From Deltaproteobacteria bacterium (lineage in GTDB: Bacteria; Desulfobacterota; Syntrophobacteria; Syntrophobacterales; Syntrophobacteraceae): DNA of 45,092 bases. The notes under the pieces are model-generated. The model made no database searches and was not told the DNA's origin. It saw only the letters and a program-made list of their open reading frames with translations. Shown piece by piece: positions 26,959 through 35,573 of this stretch (its first letter is position 1; every line of letters begins with the position of its first letter). The DNA is taken from positions 88,689 through 133,780 of the forward strand of contig JAAYVE010000022.1 in the NCBI GenBank assembly GCA_012517315.1, written 5' to 3'. A program made the position numbers and the translations under genes.

Positions 26959-27410
26959 GGCCATTTCCTCCCCTCGCCCGCTTTTATGCTTCCCCCCTGC
27001 AAGTCTCCTTGCCGTCTTGTTGAAAAACACGTTGGAGCATGTTGCCCTCCAGGCTGCAGATCTGGGTTTGGGGCCCGCCGCGGGACCGGGAGTCGGGAGT
27101 GAAACCTCACGAACCCTCATGCCCGTCAGCCGATGCCATGGAATCAACGCAGGAAGAAGGAGAAAAACAGCGCCCTTGGGAAATGAGCGGATCATCCTTC
27201 ACCGCAATTGCGGCGAGAGAGCGAGTGGGTCGCGGTGCATTGGAGGTGGCTGGATTGCCGCTGGTGACAGGTACCCCGCAAATGAGGAATATAATTTACC
27301 ATATGCTATCACTCAATTCCCCCATATGCAATCAGGATTATCCAGAGGTGAAAAATTCTTCCCCTAATGCAGGGATCAGCAATGATGGGGCTCGGGAAAG
27401 TGAGGTGGAA
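26959..27410. other. 452-bp intergenic region upstream of the beta-barrel gene
   Basis: The left part is GC-rich and lies in an extended open frame (to 27195) that I judge non-coding. The right part (27285-27350) is markedly AT-rich and contains a good leftward promoter. It also receives transcription from pgsA (stop at 27411). A weak CCCT-gcatt-AGGG hairpin before a T run (around 27350-27376, leftward) could end that transcript. Confidence 0.45.
27288..27316 (-). promoter_or_regulatory. Sigma-70-type promoter, probably for the beta-barrel gene
   Basis: On the minus strand TTGAGT (27316-27311) and TATATT (27293-27288) are separated by exactly 17 bp within an AT-rich island. They match the -35 and -10 consensus at four and five of six bases. 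Transcription would start near 27281, giving a ~320-nt leader before the start at 26958. The target is inferred from direction and position. Confidence 0.5.
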
Positions 27411-28073
27411 TCAAAAGGGGAGTTTCTGTTTGACGGGGGGGATATCGCCGTGTTGTTCCTGGCGCTTGGCTTCCCGGACGAAATGGACGAAGTAGTCTTG
27501 AGCCGACCAGAAACCCAGAATGACGGAAACCCAGAGAAAGAGTGTTCCGAGGATGTCCAGGATTCGCTGCAGGGAGGGAACGGCAAGGAGGAGAAAAATG
27601 ATGGCCACCGTCTGGGAGATCATCTTGTTTTTTCCCATTCGGCTGGCGTCCAGGACAAGCCCCTGGCTGGCCGCAATGGAACGGAGCCCCGTGATGGAAA
27701 TTTCTCGCCCAATGATGAGGAAAACCAGCCATGCCTGAACCTTTTCCAAGGGAATGAGCATGATTAAAACGGCGGAGGTCAGCAGTTTGTCGGCCAGAGG
27801 ATCGAGCAACTTGCCGATGGATGTCACCTGATTGTGCCGGCGAGCCAGAATGCCGTCGAGATAATCGGTGATGGAAGCAAACACGAAAAGGCCGAAAGCC
27901 ATGTTGAAGGAATCCGCTGACGCCGGTGGGATGAGAAGGATGACGATGAGAGGTATGGTGGCCATCCTCAAGTAAGTCAGTATGTTGGGGAGATTGATGA
28001 GATTCTGTCGCGTGAGGCCGCTTCGCGTCATTAGGATAGTGGAACCTTCCGAGTGGGGCGGGGGGTGTGCCAT
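27411..28073 (-). CDS. pgsA: CDP-diacylglycerol-glycerol-3-phosphate 3-phosphatidyltransferase
   Basis: 220 residues from ATG 28073, with GGGAAGGGTCGGAG upstream; ATG 28031, which skips 14 polar residues, is a reasonable alternative. The CDP-alcohol phosphotransferase motif D-G-x2-A-R-x8-G-x3-D-x3-D is intact at Asp73, Gly74, Ala77, Arg78, Gly87, Asp91 and Asp95. Five or six membrane helices surround it. PgsA makes phosphatidylglycerol phosphate in the inner membrane, the first committed step to phosphatidylglycerol and cardiolipin. The N-terminus (LINLPNILTYLRMATIPLIV) is typical of PgsA rather than PssA. Last gene of the long leftward array, 21 bp after the transglycosylase gene. Confidence 0.93.
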   Translation of the reverse strand: MAHPPPHSEGSTILMTRSGLTRQNLINLPNILTYLRMATIPLIVILLIPPASADSFNMAFGLFVFASITDYLDGILARRHNQVTSIGKLLDPLADKLLTSAVLIMLIPLEKVQAWLVFLIIGREISITGLRSIAASQGLVLDASRMGKNKMISQTVAIIFLLLAVPSLQRILDILGTLFLWVSVILGFWSAQDYFVHFVREAKRQEQHGDIPPVKQKLPF

Positions 28074-28094
28074 CGCTCCGACCCTTCCCGGACC

Positions 28095-28763
28095 CTATTG
28101 CCTGTAACGCCAATAGTAATCCAGGACCCTTTGCACATAGGTCTGAGTTTCGTCAATAGGGGGAATCCCCCCGTGCCTGCTGACCTTCTCCGGCCCCGCG
28201 TTATAAGCGGCGAGGGCCAGAAGAATGTCGTTATTGAATCGGTTCAGAAGGGATCTGAGGTACCGCACTCCCCCATCGATATTTTGAAAGGGATCGAAAG
28301 GATTGAGGACTCCAAGGTCCCTGGACGTGTCCGGCATGAGTTGCATGAGGCCCATGGCCCCTTTGGGGGAGATGGCTTCGGGATCGAAGCCGGATTCGGC
28401 GCGGATCACCGCCTTGACGAGGTTCGGCTCAAGGCCGTAGCGCATGCAGGTCAGAGCGATGTGGGGGTCGTAGAAATTCTGATGGAGCAGATTACACGCA
28501 GACGTGAAGGAACGGACCGGAAGAAAATTCCTGGAATCGGCCAGCTTGATGTAGCCGGCCTTATACGTTTTCATGGTCACCGCTGGCAGTGCGGTGATTT
28601 TCTTGTATTCGGACTGAGCGGGAACGTTGGTGAAGTGAACCACTCCGTCCTTGTCCACGTACTTGTAGATGTCGGCCGTGCCGGCAAAAGGGAATGCCAG
28701 CATGCAAAAGAGAATCCATCCAGCCCGGAAAAACCCGAAGGACCCATTTGCCAGAGCTCCCAT
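28095..28763 (-). CDS. Lytic transglycosylase (SLT/LysM-less, DUF4124 N-terminus)
   Basis: 222 residues from ATG 28763, preceded by GAGAGG. A hydrophobic export segment (residues ~11-30) is followed by a DUF4124 module (DIYKYVDKDGVVHFTNVPAQ) and a Slt-type lysozyme fold. The catalytic glutamate is Glu123 in RAESGFDPEAISPKGAMGLM, followed by QLMPDTSRDLGV, then GGVRYLRSLLNRFNNDILLA and LAAYNAGPEKVSRHGGIPP. It cleaves peptidoglycan to 1,6-anhydromuropeptides in the periplasm. Complete by comparison with similar short soluble transglycosylases. Neighbours in the array do not indicate a dedicated partner. Confidence 0.93.
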   Translation of the reverse strand: MGALANGSFGFFRAGWILFCMLAFPFAGTADIYKYVDKDGVVHFTNVPAQSEYKKITALPAVTMKTYKAGYIKLADSRNFLPVRSFTSACNLLHQNFYDPHIALTCMRYGLEPNLVKAVIRAESGFDPEAISPKGAMGLMQLMPDTSRDLGVLNPFDPFQNIDGGVRYLRSLLNRFNNDILLALAAYNAGPEKVSRHGGIPPIDETQTYVQRVLDYYWRYRQ

Positions 28764-28806
28764 AGCATATCCTCTCGAAGGGTTTCCAACTGAAGTCTCT
28801 CAGCCG

Positions 28807-29466
28807 CTATATTTTTTCCACTTTTTGCCAATCTTGCAAGAATTTCTTGATACCGATATCCGTCAGGGGATGTCTCGCCAATTGCTCGATGACCGAAAAG
28901 GGTATGGTGGCGATGTCCGCTCCCATTTTCGCCGCAGCGAGCACGTGAAGAGGATTGCGGATGCTGGCCACGATGACCTCCGTTTCGAAAAGATAGTTGG
29001 AGAAGATCTCGATGATTTCCTCAGCCAGTGCCATGCCGTTGTGGGAGATATCGTCGAGCCTTCCCACAAACGGGCTCACATATGCCGCCCCTGCCTTGGC
29101 CGCCATGAGGGCCTGCAACGCTGAAAAGATAAGGGTGACATTGGTCTTGACCCCTTCTTCCGAGAGTTGCCGAACGGCCTTGAGACCCTCCCGTGTCATT
29201 GGAATCTTCACTACCACGTAAGAATCTATGTTCGCAAGAGATTTTGCTTCGGCAACCATCTCTTCCCCTGTTGTCCCCACCACTTCCGCGCTGACGGGGG
29301 CCTGGACGATTTCAAGGATCTGCTTGATATGCTTCTCAAATGCTTCTCTGGTGGAAATCCCTTCCCGGGCCACCAGGGACGGGTTGGTGGTCACTCCGTC
29401 CAGGATTCCCAGGCTGTGGGCTTCCTCGATCTCACGTAAGTTCGCTGTATCAATGAAAAACTTCAT
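28807..29466 (-). CDS. Fructose-6-phosphate aldolase / transaldolase-family protein
   Basis: 219 residues from ATG 29466, preceded by GGAGGAG. Small TalC/Fsa-type transaldolase: [32 protein letters not shown], the Schiff-base Lys87 in [36 protein letters not shown], and [10 protein letters not shown]. The length (~215-220) fits the short subfamily, whose members act either as sedoheptulose-forming transaldolases or as fructose-6-phosphate aldolases. I cannot separate the two with confidence; in a genome of this kind, transaldolase duty in the pentose phosphate path is plausible. Confidence 0.92.
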   Translation of the reverse strand: MKFFIDTANLREIEEAHSLGILDGVTTNPSLVAREGISTREAFEKHIKQILEIVQAPVSAEVVGTTGEEMVAEAKSLANIDSYVVVKIPMTREGLKAVRQLSEEGVKTNVTLIFSALQALMAAKAGAAYVSPFVGRLDDISHNGMALAEEIIEIFSNYLFETEVIVASIRNPLHVLAAAKMGADIATIPFSVIEQLARHPLTDIGIKKFLQDWQKVEKI

Positions 29467-29535
29467 GCTCTCCTCCGGACGGGTTTTGATTCCCTGGCCC
29501 TCGGCTTTTCGGGGCGCGTCTTCCTGAAAACATCT

Positions 29536-29793
29536 TCAACGGCTCTCGAGGAACTTATCCCTGCAGGCTTCGCTGCAAAAATGAAGGGTTTTCCCACCCA
29601 CACGGGCCGGGACGCCTCTCCGTTTCATGAAGTATGTACCACACTGGGGATCCTTGACCATTTCAGGTTCGTCCGGCTCGGACTCCTCCATCTCCGTGGA
29701 TTGGGTCTTTCCCTTGAGGAGTGAGGCGAGAGGTCCCCGGATGAGCCGGTAACAGAAATAAAAGAAGAGGGCATAGAGAATCAGGCGGATCAT
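29536..29793 (-). CDS. Small membrane-anchored protein with a YHS/TRASH-like cysteine motif
   Basis: 85 residues from ATG 29793, whose start overlaps the folK stop (ATGA). A longer frame to 29979 lies inside folK and is rejected. An N-terminal membrane helix (MIRLILYALFFYFCYRLIRG) is followed by an acidic linker and a metal-binding-like module: MVKDPQCGTYFMKRRGVPA with Cys51, then LHFCSEACRDKFLE with Cys73 and Cys77. This resembles YHS/TRASH or PP0621-type proteins that may bind a metal. Function unknown; coupling to folK is probably historical rather than functional. Confidence 0.78.
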   Translation of the reverse strand: MIRLILYALFFYFCYRLIRGPLASLLKGKTQSTEMEESEPDEPEMVKDPQCGTYFMKRRGVPARVGGKTLHFCSEACRDKFLESR

Positions 29794-30299
29794 TTGGTTT
29801 CCGTTTCCAGAGGCTGGACTGCTTCCTCGATTTCCCGGGGCGAAAAACGCTGGAGCATTTCTGCGGGGGTGACCCCGAGCTTTGGATGGACCCAGAACGG
29901 GGCGATCTCTGCCAGGGGAGCCAGGACGAAGAGCCTCTCCTGGAGTCGTGGATGGGGAATGTGCAACTGGGGCATGCACACCGCTTCATCCCCGTACGCA
30001 AGGATGTCGAGATCGATGGTTCTTGGTCCCCATGAGACGGTGCGGACCCTGCCCAGCTCACTTTCAATCCGACGAGACACCGCCAAAAGATCCAGCGGAT
30101 CGAGGGAGGTCTCCCCGTGAAGCGCGCCGTTGACGAACCAGTCCTGCTCCACGGGGCCGACAGGCTTGGTCCGGTACAAAGAGGAGACCCGGGTGACCAC
30201 GATGGCAGGGAAACACCCCCGCAGTTTTTCAATGGCCAGGAGGCAATTCTTCACGGGATCTCCCATGTTGCTTCCGAATCCCATGAGAAAAAGCTTCAT
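29790..30299 (-). CDS. folK: 6-hydroxymethyl-7,8-dihydropterin pyrophosphokinase
   Basis: 169 residues from ATG 30299, with TGGAGA upstream; an ATG at 30344 overlaps dapL and is less likely. HPPK signatures are LMGFGSNMGDPVKNCLLAIE, SSLYRTKPVGPVEQDWFVNG, and GPRTIDLDILAYGDE with its magnesium-binding aspartates, then IPHPRLQERLFVLAPLAEI. It pyrophosphorylates the pterin before condensation with p-aminobenzoate in folate synthesis. No folP or folB is adjacent. It is 41 bp after dapL and overlaps the next gene by 4 bp. Confidence 0.95.
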   Translation of the reverse strand: MKLFLMGFGSNMGDPVKNCLLAIEKLRGCFPAIVVTRVSSLYRTKPVGPVEQDWFVNGALHGETSLDPLDLLAVSRRIESELGRVRTVSWGPRTIDLDILAYGDEAVCMPQLHIPHPRLQERLFVLAPLAEIAPFWVHPKLGVTPAEMLQRFSPREIEEAVQPLETETK

Positions 30300-30340
30300 C
30301 GCGGATCTCCAGGCGGCGGTAAAGTTTTGGAGGGCGTATG

Positions 30341-31507
30341 TCAAAAGGAGAGTTTTTCCATGCGCTTCACCGCCTCCTCGATGCGTCCCTTGTCGACTGT
30401 CAGGGCCATCCGCACGTACCCTTCACCCGGAGGTCCGAAGCCGCTTCCCGGAGTTGTGACGATGCCCGCTTCCCGCAGGAGCAGGGAAGTGAACTGAATG
30501 GAGCTGTATCCCGGAGGCGTGGGGCACCAAACGTAGAAGGTCGCCTTGGGAAGGTCTGGGGTCAAACCCACCTTACGCAGACCCTCAATAAGAGTGTCCC
30601 GCCGCTCCCGGTAGACGCGCTGCATCTCCGTCACACAGCTCTGGTCCCCCTCCAGAGCGGCGATGCCCGCCATCTGGACAGCGTTGAAAGCGCCTGAATC
30701 GATGTTGCTCTTGATCTGTCCCAGTCCGTCGAGAATGTCGGCGTTTCCCACCGCGAATCCAAGACGCCATCCGGTCATGTTGTAGGTCTTGGAGAGGGAA
30801 TGAAACTCGATTCCCACATCCTTGGCCCCCGGGATCTCCAGGAAGCTCATGGGCCGGTATCCGTCAAAGGCCATTTCCGTGTAGGCGGCGTCATGGCAGA
30901 CAATGATCCCGTTGGTGCAGGCAAAGTCCAGCACTTTTTCGAAGAAAGCCCGTTCCGCCGTGGCGCCCGTGGGATTGTTGGGGTAGTTGATGAACATGAG
31001 GACCGCCTTGCGGGCGACTTCCGCCGGGATGGCGTCGAGGTCGGGGAGAAAGCGGTTTTCACGGACGAGGGGCATAAAATGGGATTCACCGCCGGCGAAC
31101 ATGATGGTTGTGTGGTAAACGGGATAAGCGGGGGTCGGCACGAGGGCGACATCTCCCGGATTGATGAAAGCGAAGGGAAAATGGGCGATTCCCTCCTTAG
31201 AGCCGATGAGCGTCAGGACCTCCCGCACGGGATCCAGTTCGACCCCAAACCGCCGCCGATACCACCGGGCGACACTCACCCGGAAGTCGTTCATCCCCGA
31301 GTACGAAGGGTACTGATGGGTGGCCGGATCTTCCACGGCTTCCTGCAGCCTTTCGATGATGTGCTTGGGGGTGGGGAGATCGGGATCGCCCACTCCCAGG
31401 TTGATCACGTCTATGCCACGGGCCATGAGTTCCGCTTTCAAGCGGTCGATTTCCTGGAAGAGATAAGGGGGGAGCCGCTTGAGTCTTTCCGCTTTCTCAA
31501 ATGCCAT
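30341..31507 (-). CDS. dapL: LL-diaminopimelate aminotransferase
   Basis: 388 residues from ATG 31507, with GGAGGG upstream. A fold-type-I PLP enzyme: [40 protein letters not shown], and the PLP lysine Lys240 in [19 protein letters not shown]. Together with the neighbouring dapF, dapA and dapB this fits the DapL route, which converts tetrahydrodipicolinate to LL-diaminopimelate in one step, bypassing the succinylase/acetylase enzymes. No dapD or dapE is present here. Related class-I aminotransferases are similar in sequence, so the DapL call rests partly on the operon. Confidence 0.9.
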   Translation of the reverse strand: MAFEKAERLKRLPPYLFQEIDRLKAELMARGIDVINLGVGDPDLPTPKHIIERLQEAVEDPATHQYPSYSGMNDFRVSVARWYRRRFGVELDPVREVLTLIGSKEGIAHFPFAFINPGDVALVPTPAYPVYHTTIMFAGGESHFMPLVRENRFLPDLDAIPAEVARKAVLMFINYPNNPTGATAERAFFEKVLDFACTNGIIVCHDAAYTEMAFDGYRPMSFLEIPGAKDVGIEFHSLSKTYNMTGWRLGFAVGNADILDGLGQIKSNIDSGAFNAVQMAGIAALEGDQSCVTEMQRVYRERRDTLIEGLRKVGLTPDLPKATFYVWCPTPPGYSSIQFTSLLLREAGIVTTPGSGFGPPGEGYVRMALTVDKGRIEEAVKRMEKLSF

Positions 31508-31545
31508 TCAACCCTCCGAACCGTTGAGACTGATCGATTTCGTGA

Positions 31546-32349
31546 TCACTTGATTCCCAGAACATGCTGCATGTCATAAAGACCGGGGGACTGCTGGACC
31601 ACCCAAAACGCCGCACGCAGTGCTCCCCGGGCGAAGTTGTCCCGGCTGTGGGCCCGGTGAACGATTTCGATGCGTTCCCCGAGGCCTGCAAAAAGGACCG
31701 TGTGGTCCCCTACGATGTCCCCTCCCCTCAGGGTTTGCACGCCGATTTCCTGTGTCGTCCGCTCGCCGATGATGCCGTGCCGGGCGTAGACGCCCACCTG
31801 CTGTAGATTCCTTCCCAGGGCTTCGGCTACCGCCTCCGCCAGTCTGACGGCGGTGCCGCTCGGGGCGTCCTTCTTGAACCTGTGGTGGGCCTCCACGATT
31901 TCCACATCGAAGTCATCACCCAGGATACGGGCCACATCCGCCACCACCTTGAAGAGCACATTCACGCCCATGCTCATGTTGGGAGCCAGGACGCAAGGGA
32001 TTTCCGTCACCAGCTTCCGTGCCTGGGAGAGGAGTTCCGGAGTGAAACCGGTGGAGCCGATGACCATCGGTTTCCTCTGGGCGGCCGCCTCCCGAAGATG
32101 GTTCAGGGAAACGGTCGCGGCGGTGAAGTCAATGACCACGTCGGCCTTGCCCAGGACTTCCCCGATGCTGCCGGCCACCCGCATGCCCGTCACCGCTCCT
32201 CCGATCAGCTCCGCCACTTCCCGGCCGACGGCGGGGTGATCGGGTCGCTCAAATCCGCCCACCAATTCGATTCCATCTGTTTCGGTGATGATCTGCCCGA
32301 TGCGTGAACCCATTCTGCCGGCAATCCCGGCCACTGCTGCACGGAGCAT
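31546..32349 (-). CDS. dapB: 4-hydroxy-tetrahydrodipicolinate reductase
   Basis: 267 residues from ATG 32349, with GGAGGT 5 bp upstream. N-terminal Rossmann motif MLRAAVAGIAGRMGSRIGQI (GxxGxxG). The catalytic region VEAHHRFKKDAPSGTAVRLA contains the conserved His-His and Lys; VIDFTAATVSLNHL and VLAPNMSMGVNVLFKV are also typical. It reduces the DapA product with NAD(P)H. Middle of the lysA-dapF-dapA-dapB-dapL run. Confidence 0.97.
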   Translation of the reverse strand: MLRAAVAGIAGRMGSRIGQIITETDGIELVGGFERPDHPAVGREVAELIGGAVTGMRVAGSIGEVLGKADVVIDFTAATVSLNHLREAAAQRKPMVIGSTGFTPELLSQARKLVTEIPCVLAPNMSMGVNVLFKVVADVARILGDDFDVEIVEAHHRFKKDAPSGTAVRLAEAVAEALGRNLQQVGVYARHGIIGERTTQEIGVQTLRGGDIVGDHTVLFAGLGERIEIVHRAHSRDNFARGALRAAFWVVQQSPGLYDMQHVLGIK

Positions 32350-32379
32350 GGAAACCTCCAATCGGTTGGGTGATCCGTG

Positions 32380-33261
32380 TCAATCTTGCAACAGCCCGTA
32401 AGCTTCCATTTCACTCTTCAAACGGAGTCTGTTGGCCGGGGCCATGGGGGCAAGGGGAAGGCGCACCTCCTCGCTCTCGATTTTTTTCATGTACGCCAGA
32501 GCCAGCTTGACAGGAGCCGGGTTGGTCTCGCAGAAAAGGACGTGGCACAAAGGAAGAAGGCGGTAGTAGAGCTTGAGAGATTCCTCATACTTCCCCTGGA
32601 AGAACAGGTTGCACAAGTCCGCCATGTCTCTGGGGGCGATATTGGAAACAACGGAGATGACACCTTTTCCGCCGACGCACAGGAGGGGAAACGTGAGGTA
32701 GTCCTCACCCGAAACCACTGCGAAGTCGTCGTCACAGCGGGCGATGATGTCGGTGATCTGCTTCATGCTCCCCGAGGCCTCCTTGATGCCTACGATATTG
32801 TCGATCTTGGAGAGGCGGGCGACCGTGTCCGGTTCCATGTTCACCGCCGTGCGTCCCGGAATGTTGTAAAGGATGATGGGGATGTCCACCTCCAGGGCCA
32901 CCGCCTTGAAATGCTGATACAGCCCTTCCTGTGTGGGTTTGTTGTAGTAGGGACTGATCATGAGAACCCCGTTGGCGCCTGCACGCTTGGCGTGCCGGGT
33001 GAGCAGGATTGCTTCCCTGGTGTTGTTGGAACCCGTCCCGGCGATGACGGGAACCCGCCCGTTCACCTGCTCGACGGCAATCTCCACCACCCGCTCGTGT
33101 TCTTCGAAGGAGAGCGTGGCCGATTCTCCCGTCGTCCCACAGGGGACGATGCCATGGGTCCCGTTGGCGATCTGGAACTCGATGAGTTCCCGCAAGGCCT
33201 TTTCGTCCACTTCACCGTTCTTGAACGGTGTAACAATGGCCACCATTGCGCCTCGAAACAT
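32380..33261 (-). CDS. dapA: 4-hydroxy-tetrahydrodipicolinate synthase
   Basis: 293 residues from ATG 33261 (AGGGAGA upstream); this start removes an overlap with dapF that an ATG at 33291 would create. A (beta/alpha)8 aldolase-type enzyme: MFRGAMVAIVTPFKNGEVDE, CGTTGESATLSFEEHE with Thr43-Thr44, the catalytic Tyr132 in ILYNIPGRTAVNM, Arg137, and the Schiff-base Lys160 in IVGIKEASG. It condenses pyruvate with aspartate semialdehyde to commit carbon to lysine and diaminopimelate. Length is standard. The dapF stop lies 10 bp upstream. Confidence 0.97.
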   Translation of the reverse strand: MFRGAMVAIVTPFKNGEVDEKALRELIEFQIANGTHGIVPCGTTGESATLSFEEHERVVEIAVEQVNGRVPVIAGTGSNNTREAILLTRHAKRAGANGVLMISPYYNKPTQEGLYQHFKAVALEVDIPIILYNIPGRTAVNMEPDTVARLSKIDNIVGIKEASGSMKQITDIIARCDDDFAVVSGEDYLTFPLLCVGGKGVISVVSNIAPRDMADLCNLFFQGKYEESLKLYYRLLPLCHVLFCETNPAPVKLALAYMKKIESEEVRLPLAPMAPANRLRLKSEMEAYGLLQD

Positions 33262-33271
33262 GGCTTTCTCC

Positions 33272-34132
33272 CTATGTTTCCAATGTTTCATCCCAGAGTT
33301 CCGCCTCGTATGCCACTCGGGCCTCTCCCTCCATGAAGACGGAGGTGGATGCCGCCTGACCCAAGGGAGGCGGGTCTTTAAAATGAATGGTCAGCGTCTC
33401 GCCGCTTCGCGTGAGAACTTCAACGGGTGAAGTGACGAGTTTTCTGGCCGCAGCGACAAGTGCGGCGGCGATGGAGCCGGTTCCACAGGCAAGCGTTTCC
33501 GCTTCCACCCCCCGCTCATAGGTGCGTATAGCCATGTGATGGGAGTCGAACACGTGGGCGAAGTTGACATTGGTGCCGGCCGGATGGAAACGGGGATGAT
33601 GCCGCAGCCACCGTCCCCATTCAAACACGTTTGCCGCTTCCAGTGCAAGCTTGTCTTCCAGGAGTTGCACCACGTGGGGCACTCCCGTGTTGATGAAGTC
33701 CAGTGAAAAGGGCCGACCGTCTCGATCCAAACGGATATCGGTCTCCAGACCGTGTGGGGGGGGCATGCGGACTTTGACCCTGCGTCCCCGCACCTCGGCC
33801 TGCACGATTCCGGCCAGGGTCCGGAAGGACAGACGCGGACCGGTCGCTATTCCCTTGAGGATGGCGAAACGCGCTGCGCAGCGGGACCCGTTTCCGCACA
33901 TTTCCGCTTCGCTGCCGTCGGCGTTGTAAAAACGCCAGGAGAAATCCACCTCGGGATCATCCTCAATGAGGATAAATCCGTCCGCTCCCGCCGAGAGCTT
34001 TCTGCGACAGGCCATGGGAACGATTCTTCCGACAGATTCCAGATCCAGAAGGCCGTTGCGGTTGTCCACCAGAATGAAGTCATTGCCGCTACCGGTCATT
34101 TTCATGAAAGGGATGCGATGGGGAAGGCCCAT
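33272..34132 (-). CDS. dapF: Diaminopimelate epimerase
   Basis: 286 residues from ATG 34132; ATG 34156 and 34105 are alternatives, and none has a strong ribosome site. N-terminus FMKMTGSGNDFILVDNRNGL. The two catalytic cysteines lie in EMCGNGSRCAARFAI and LACGTGSIAAALVA. It interconverts LL- and meso-diaminopimelate, giving the peptidoglycan cross-link residue and the substrate of LysA. It follows lysA after a ~130-bp gap that holds a perfect 8-bp inverted repeat. Confidence 0.96.
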   Translation of the reverse strand: MGLPHRIPFMKMTGSGNDFILVDNRNGLLDLESVGRIVPMACRRKLSAGADGFILIEDDPEVDFSWRFYNADGSEAEMCGNGSRCAARFAILKGIATGPRLSFRTLAGIVQAEVRGRRVKVRMPPPHGLETDIRLDRDGRPFSLDFINTGVPHVVQLLEDKLALEAANVFEWGRWLRHHPRFHPAGTNVNFAHVFDSHHMAIRTYERGVEAETLACGTGSIAAALVAAARKLVTSPVEVLTRSGETLTIHFKDPPPLGQAASTSVFMEGEARVAYEAELWDETLET

Positions 34133-34159
34133 GATTGCTGAAAGCTCCGTGATCATTAG

Positions 34160-34187
34160 GAAGCCCCGGAGTTCGCCAAGGGGCTTC
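34160..34187. repeat. Inverted repeat in the lysA-dapF gap
   Basis: GAAGCCCC (34160-34167) and GGGGCTTC (34180-34187) form a perfect 8-bp stem with a 12-base loop. Read leftward it precedes the dapF start by under 30 bp (ATG 34132) or abuts ATG 34156. There is no T tract after it, so it is not a plain terminator. It could be an attenuator, an mRNA-processing hairpin, or a palindromic operator. Confidence 0.5.
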
Positions 34188-34260
34188 GCGGCTGCGTGGT
34201 AAAAAGGATTGTTATCGCCAGAGAGTCGCCCATGTCGTTAGGGGACGGGTGCCGCAAACC

Positions 34261-35553
34261 TCACCGCCCGGTGGGGTCCGGCGCGCTCTCCGGAGGCGCG
34301 GTCAAGAACACCGGGATCGATTCGAGGCTCACCAAATCCTCCCAGGTTTCCCTACGGCGGATCACATGCGCCTCGCTGCCTCTCACGAGGATTTCCGGAC
34401 AACGGGGTCTCGTATTGTAGTTGGATGACATGGAGAACCCATAGGCACCTGCACTCATCACCGCCACAAGATCGCCCGGTTGCATCATGGGCAGGCTGCG
34501 GTCCCTCGCGAGGAAGTCTCCCGATTCACAAATGGGTCCCACGATATCCACCATCTCCATTTCCCTCTCCCGCCGGAAGACGGGCTGAATGTGATGGTAG
34601 GACCCGTACAGGCTCGGGCGGACAAGGTCGTTCATGGCAGCATCGAGAATGACGAAATTCTTGCTGAGGGTCCGCTTGGTGTACAGCACCTTCCCCATGA
34701 GAATTCCCGCATTGCCCACGATGACGCGCCCCGGTTCGAAGATGAGAGTGCAGGAGAGCCCCGAAAGCTCCTCCTTAATGGCCGACGCATATTCATGGGG
34801 ATGAGGCGGGGTTTCCTGGTCGTAGACGATGCCCAATCCACCTCCTAGATCCAGGAACCGGATGTTGACACCGATTCCGCTCAGTCTCTCGATCAAAAGC
34901 CGCAAGCGTTTCAAGGCATCCACAAACGGGGAGATTTCAGTGAGCTGGCTTCCAATGTGACAGTCGAGACCGAGAATCTCGATGTGGTCGAGGTTCTTGG
35001 CGCGTTCGTAAGCCTTGACGGCACTCTCGATGTCGATGCCGAACTTGTTCTTTTTCAACCCCGTGGAAATGTAAGGGTGAGTCTTGGGGTCCACATCAGG
35101 GTTCACACGGAGGGCGATGCTGGCCCGGATGCCCATGCCGGCGGCGCTGGAATTGATCGCCTCCAGTTCCTGAGTGGACTCGATGTTGAACATGAGAATG
35201 CCTTCCCGCAAAGCAAACTCAATTTCCTCCTTCGTCTTACCCACTCCCGAATAGACGATCTTCCGAGGAGGGACACCGGCCCGCCGTGCCCTGTAGAGTT
35301 CGCCCCCTGAGACGATATCGACGCCGCCCCCGAGGGAGGCGAAAAGCCGCAGGATCGCGAGGTTGGAATTGGATTTCACCGAAAAGCAGGTGATGTGGGG
35401 AACATCGTCAAAGGCCTGCTCGAAAACGGTGAAATGATGATGCAAAGTGGCATGACTGTAGACGTAACACGGTGTTCCAAACTCATCGGCCAATTGGGAG
35501 AGGGGGACGTCTTCACAGAAAAGCTCATTGTCTCTGTAGTGGAAGTGATGCAT
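34261..35553 (-). CDS. lysA: Diaminopimelate decarboxylase
   Basis: 430 residues from ATG 35553 (GGGAGA upstream); an ATG at 35607 overlaps the lipoprotein gene. A fold-type-III PLP enzyme: PLP Lys60 in [63 protein letters not shown], and [11 protein letters not shown]. It converts meso-diaminopimelate to lysine. It starts 20 bp after the fibronectin-III-like lipoprotein gene. Confidence 0.96.
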   Translation of the reverse strand: MHHFHYRDNELFCEDVPLSQLADEFGTPCYVYSHATLHHHFTVFEQAFDDVPHITCFSVKSNSNLAILRLFASLGGGVDIVSGGELYRARRAGVPPRKIVYSGVGKTKEEIEFALREGILMFNIESTQELEAINSSAAGMGIRASIALRVNPDVDPKTHPYISTGLKKNKFGIDIESAVKAYERAKNLDHIEILGLDCHIGSQLTEISPFVDALKRLRLLIERLSGIGVNIRFLDLGGGLGIVYDQETPPHPHEYASAIKEELSGLSCTLIFEPGRVIVGNAGILMGKVLYTKRTLSKNFVILDAAMNDLVRPSLYGSYHHIQPVFRREREMEMVDIVGPICESGDFLARDRSLPMMQPGDLVAVMSAGAYGFSMSSNYNTRPRCPEILVRGSEAHVIRRRETWEDLVSLESIPVFLTAPPESAPDPTGR

Positions 35554-35573
35554 CGTCGAATTGTTCTCCCATC

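Noticed and set aside
26959-27195. Extension of the outer-membrane protein to ATG 27195
   Set aside because: The signal peptide starts only after 26964, and GGGGAGG precedes ATG 26958.
27350-27376. Possible terminator of pgsA (CCCT-gcatt-AGGG, then a T run leftward)
   Set aside because: The stem is only four or five pairs; mentioned within the gap entry but not called.
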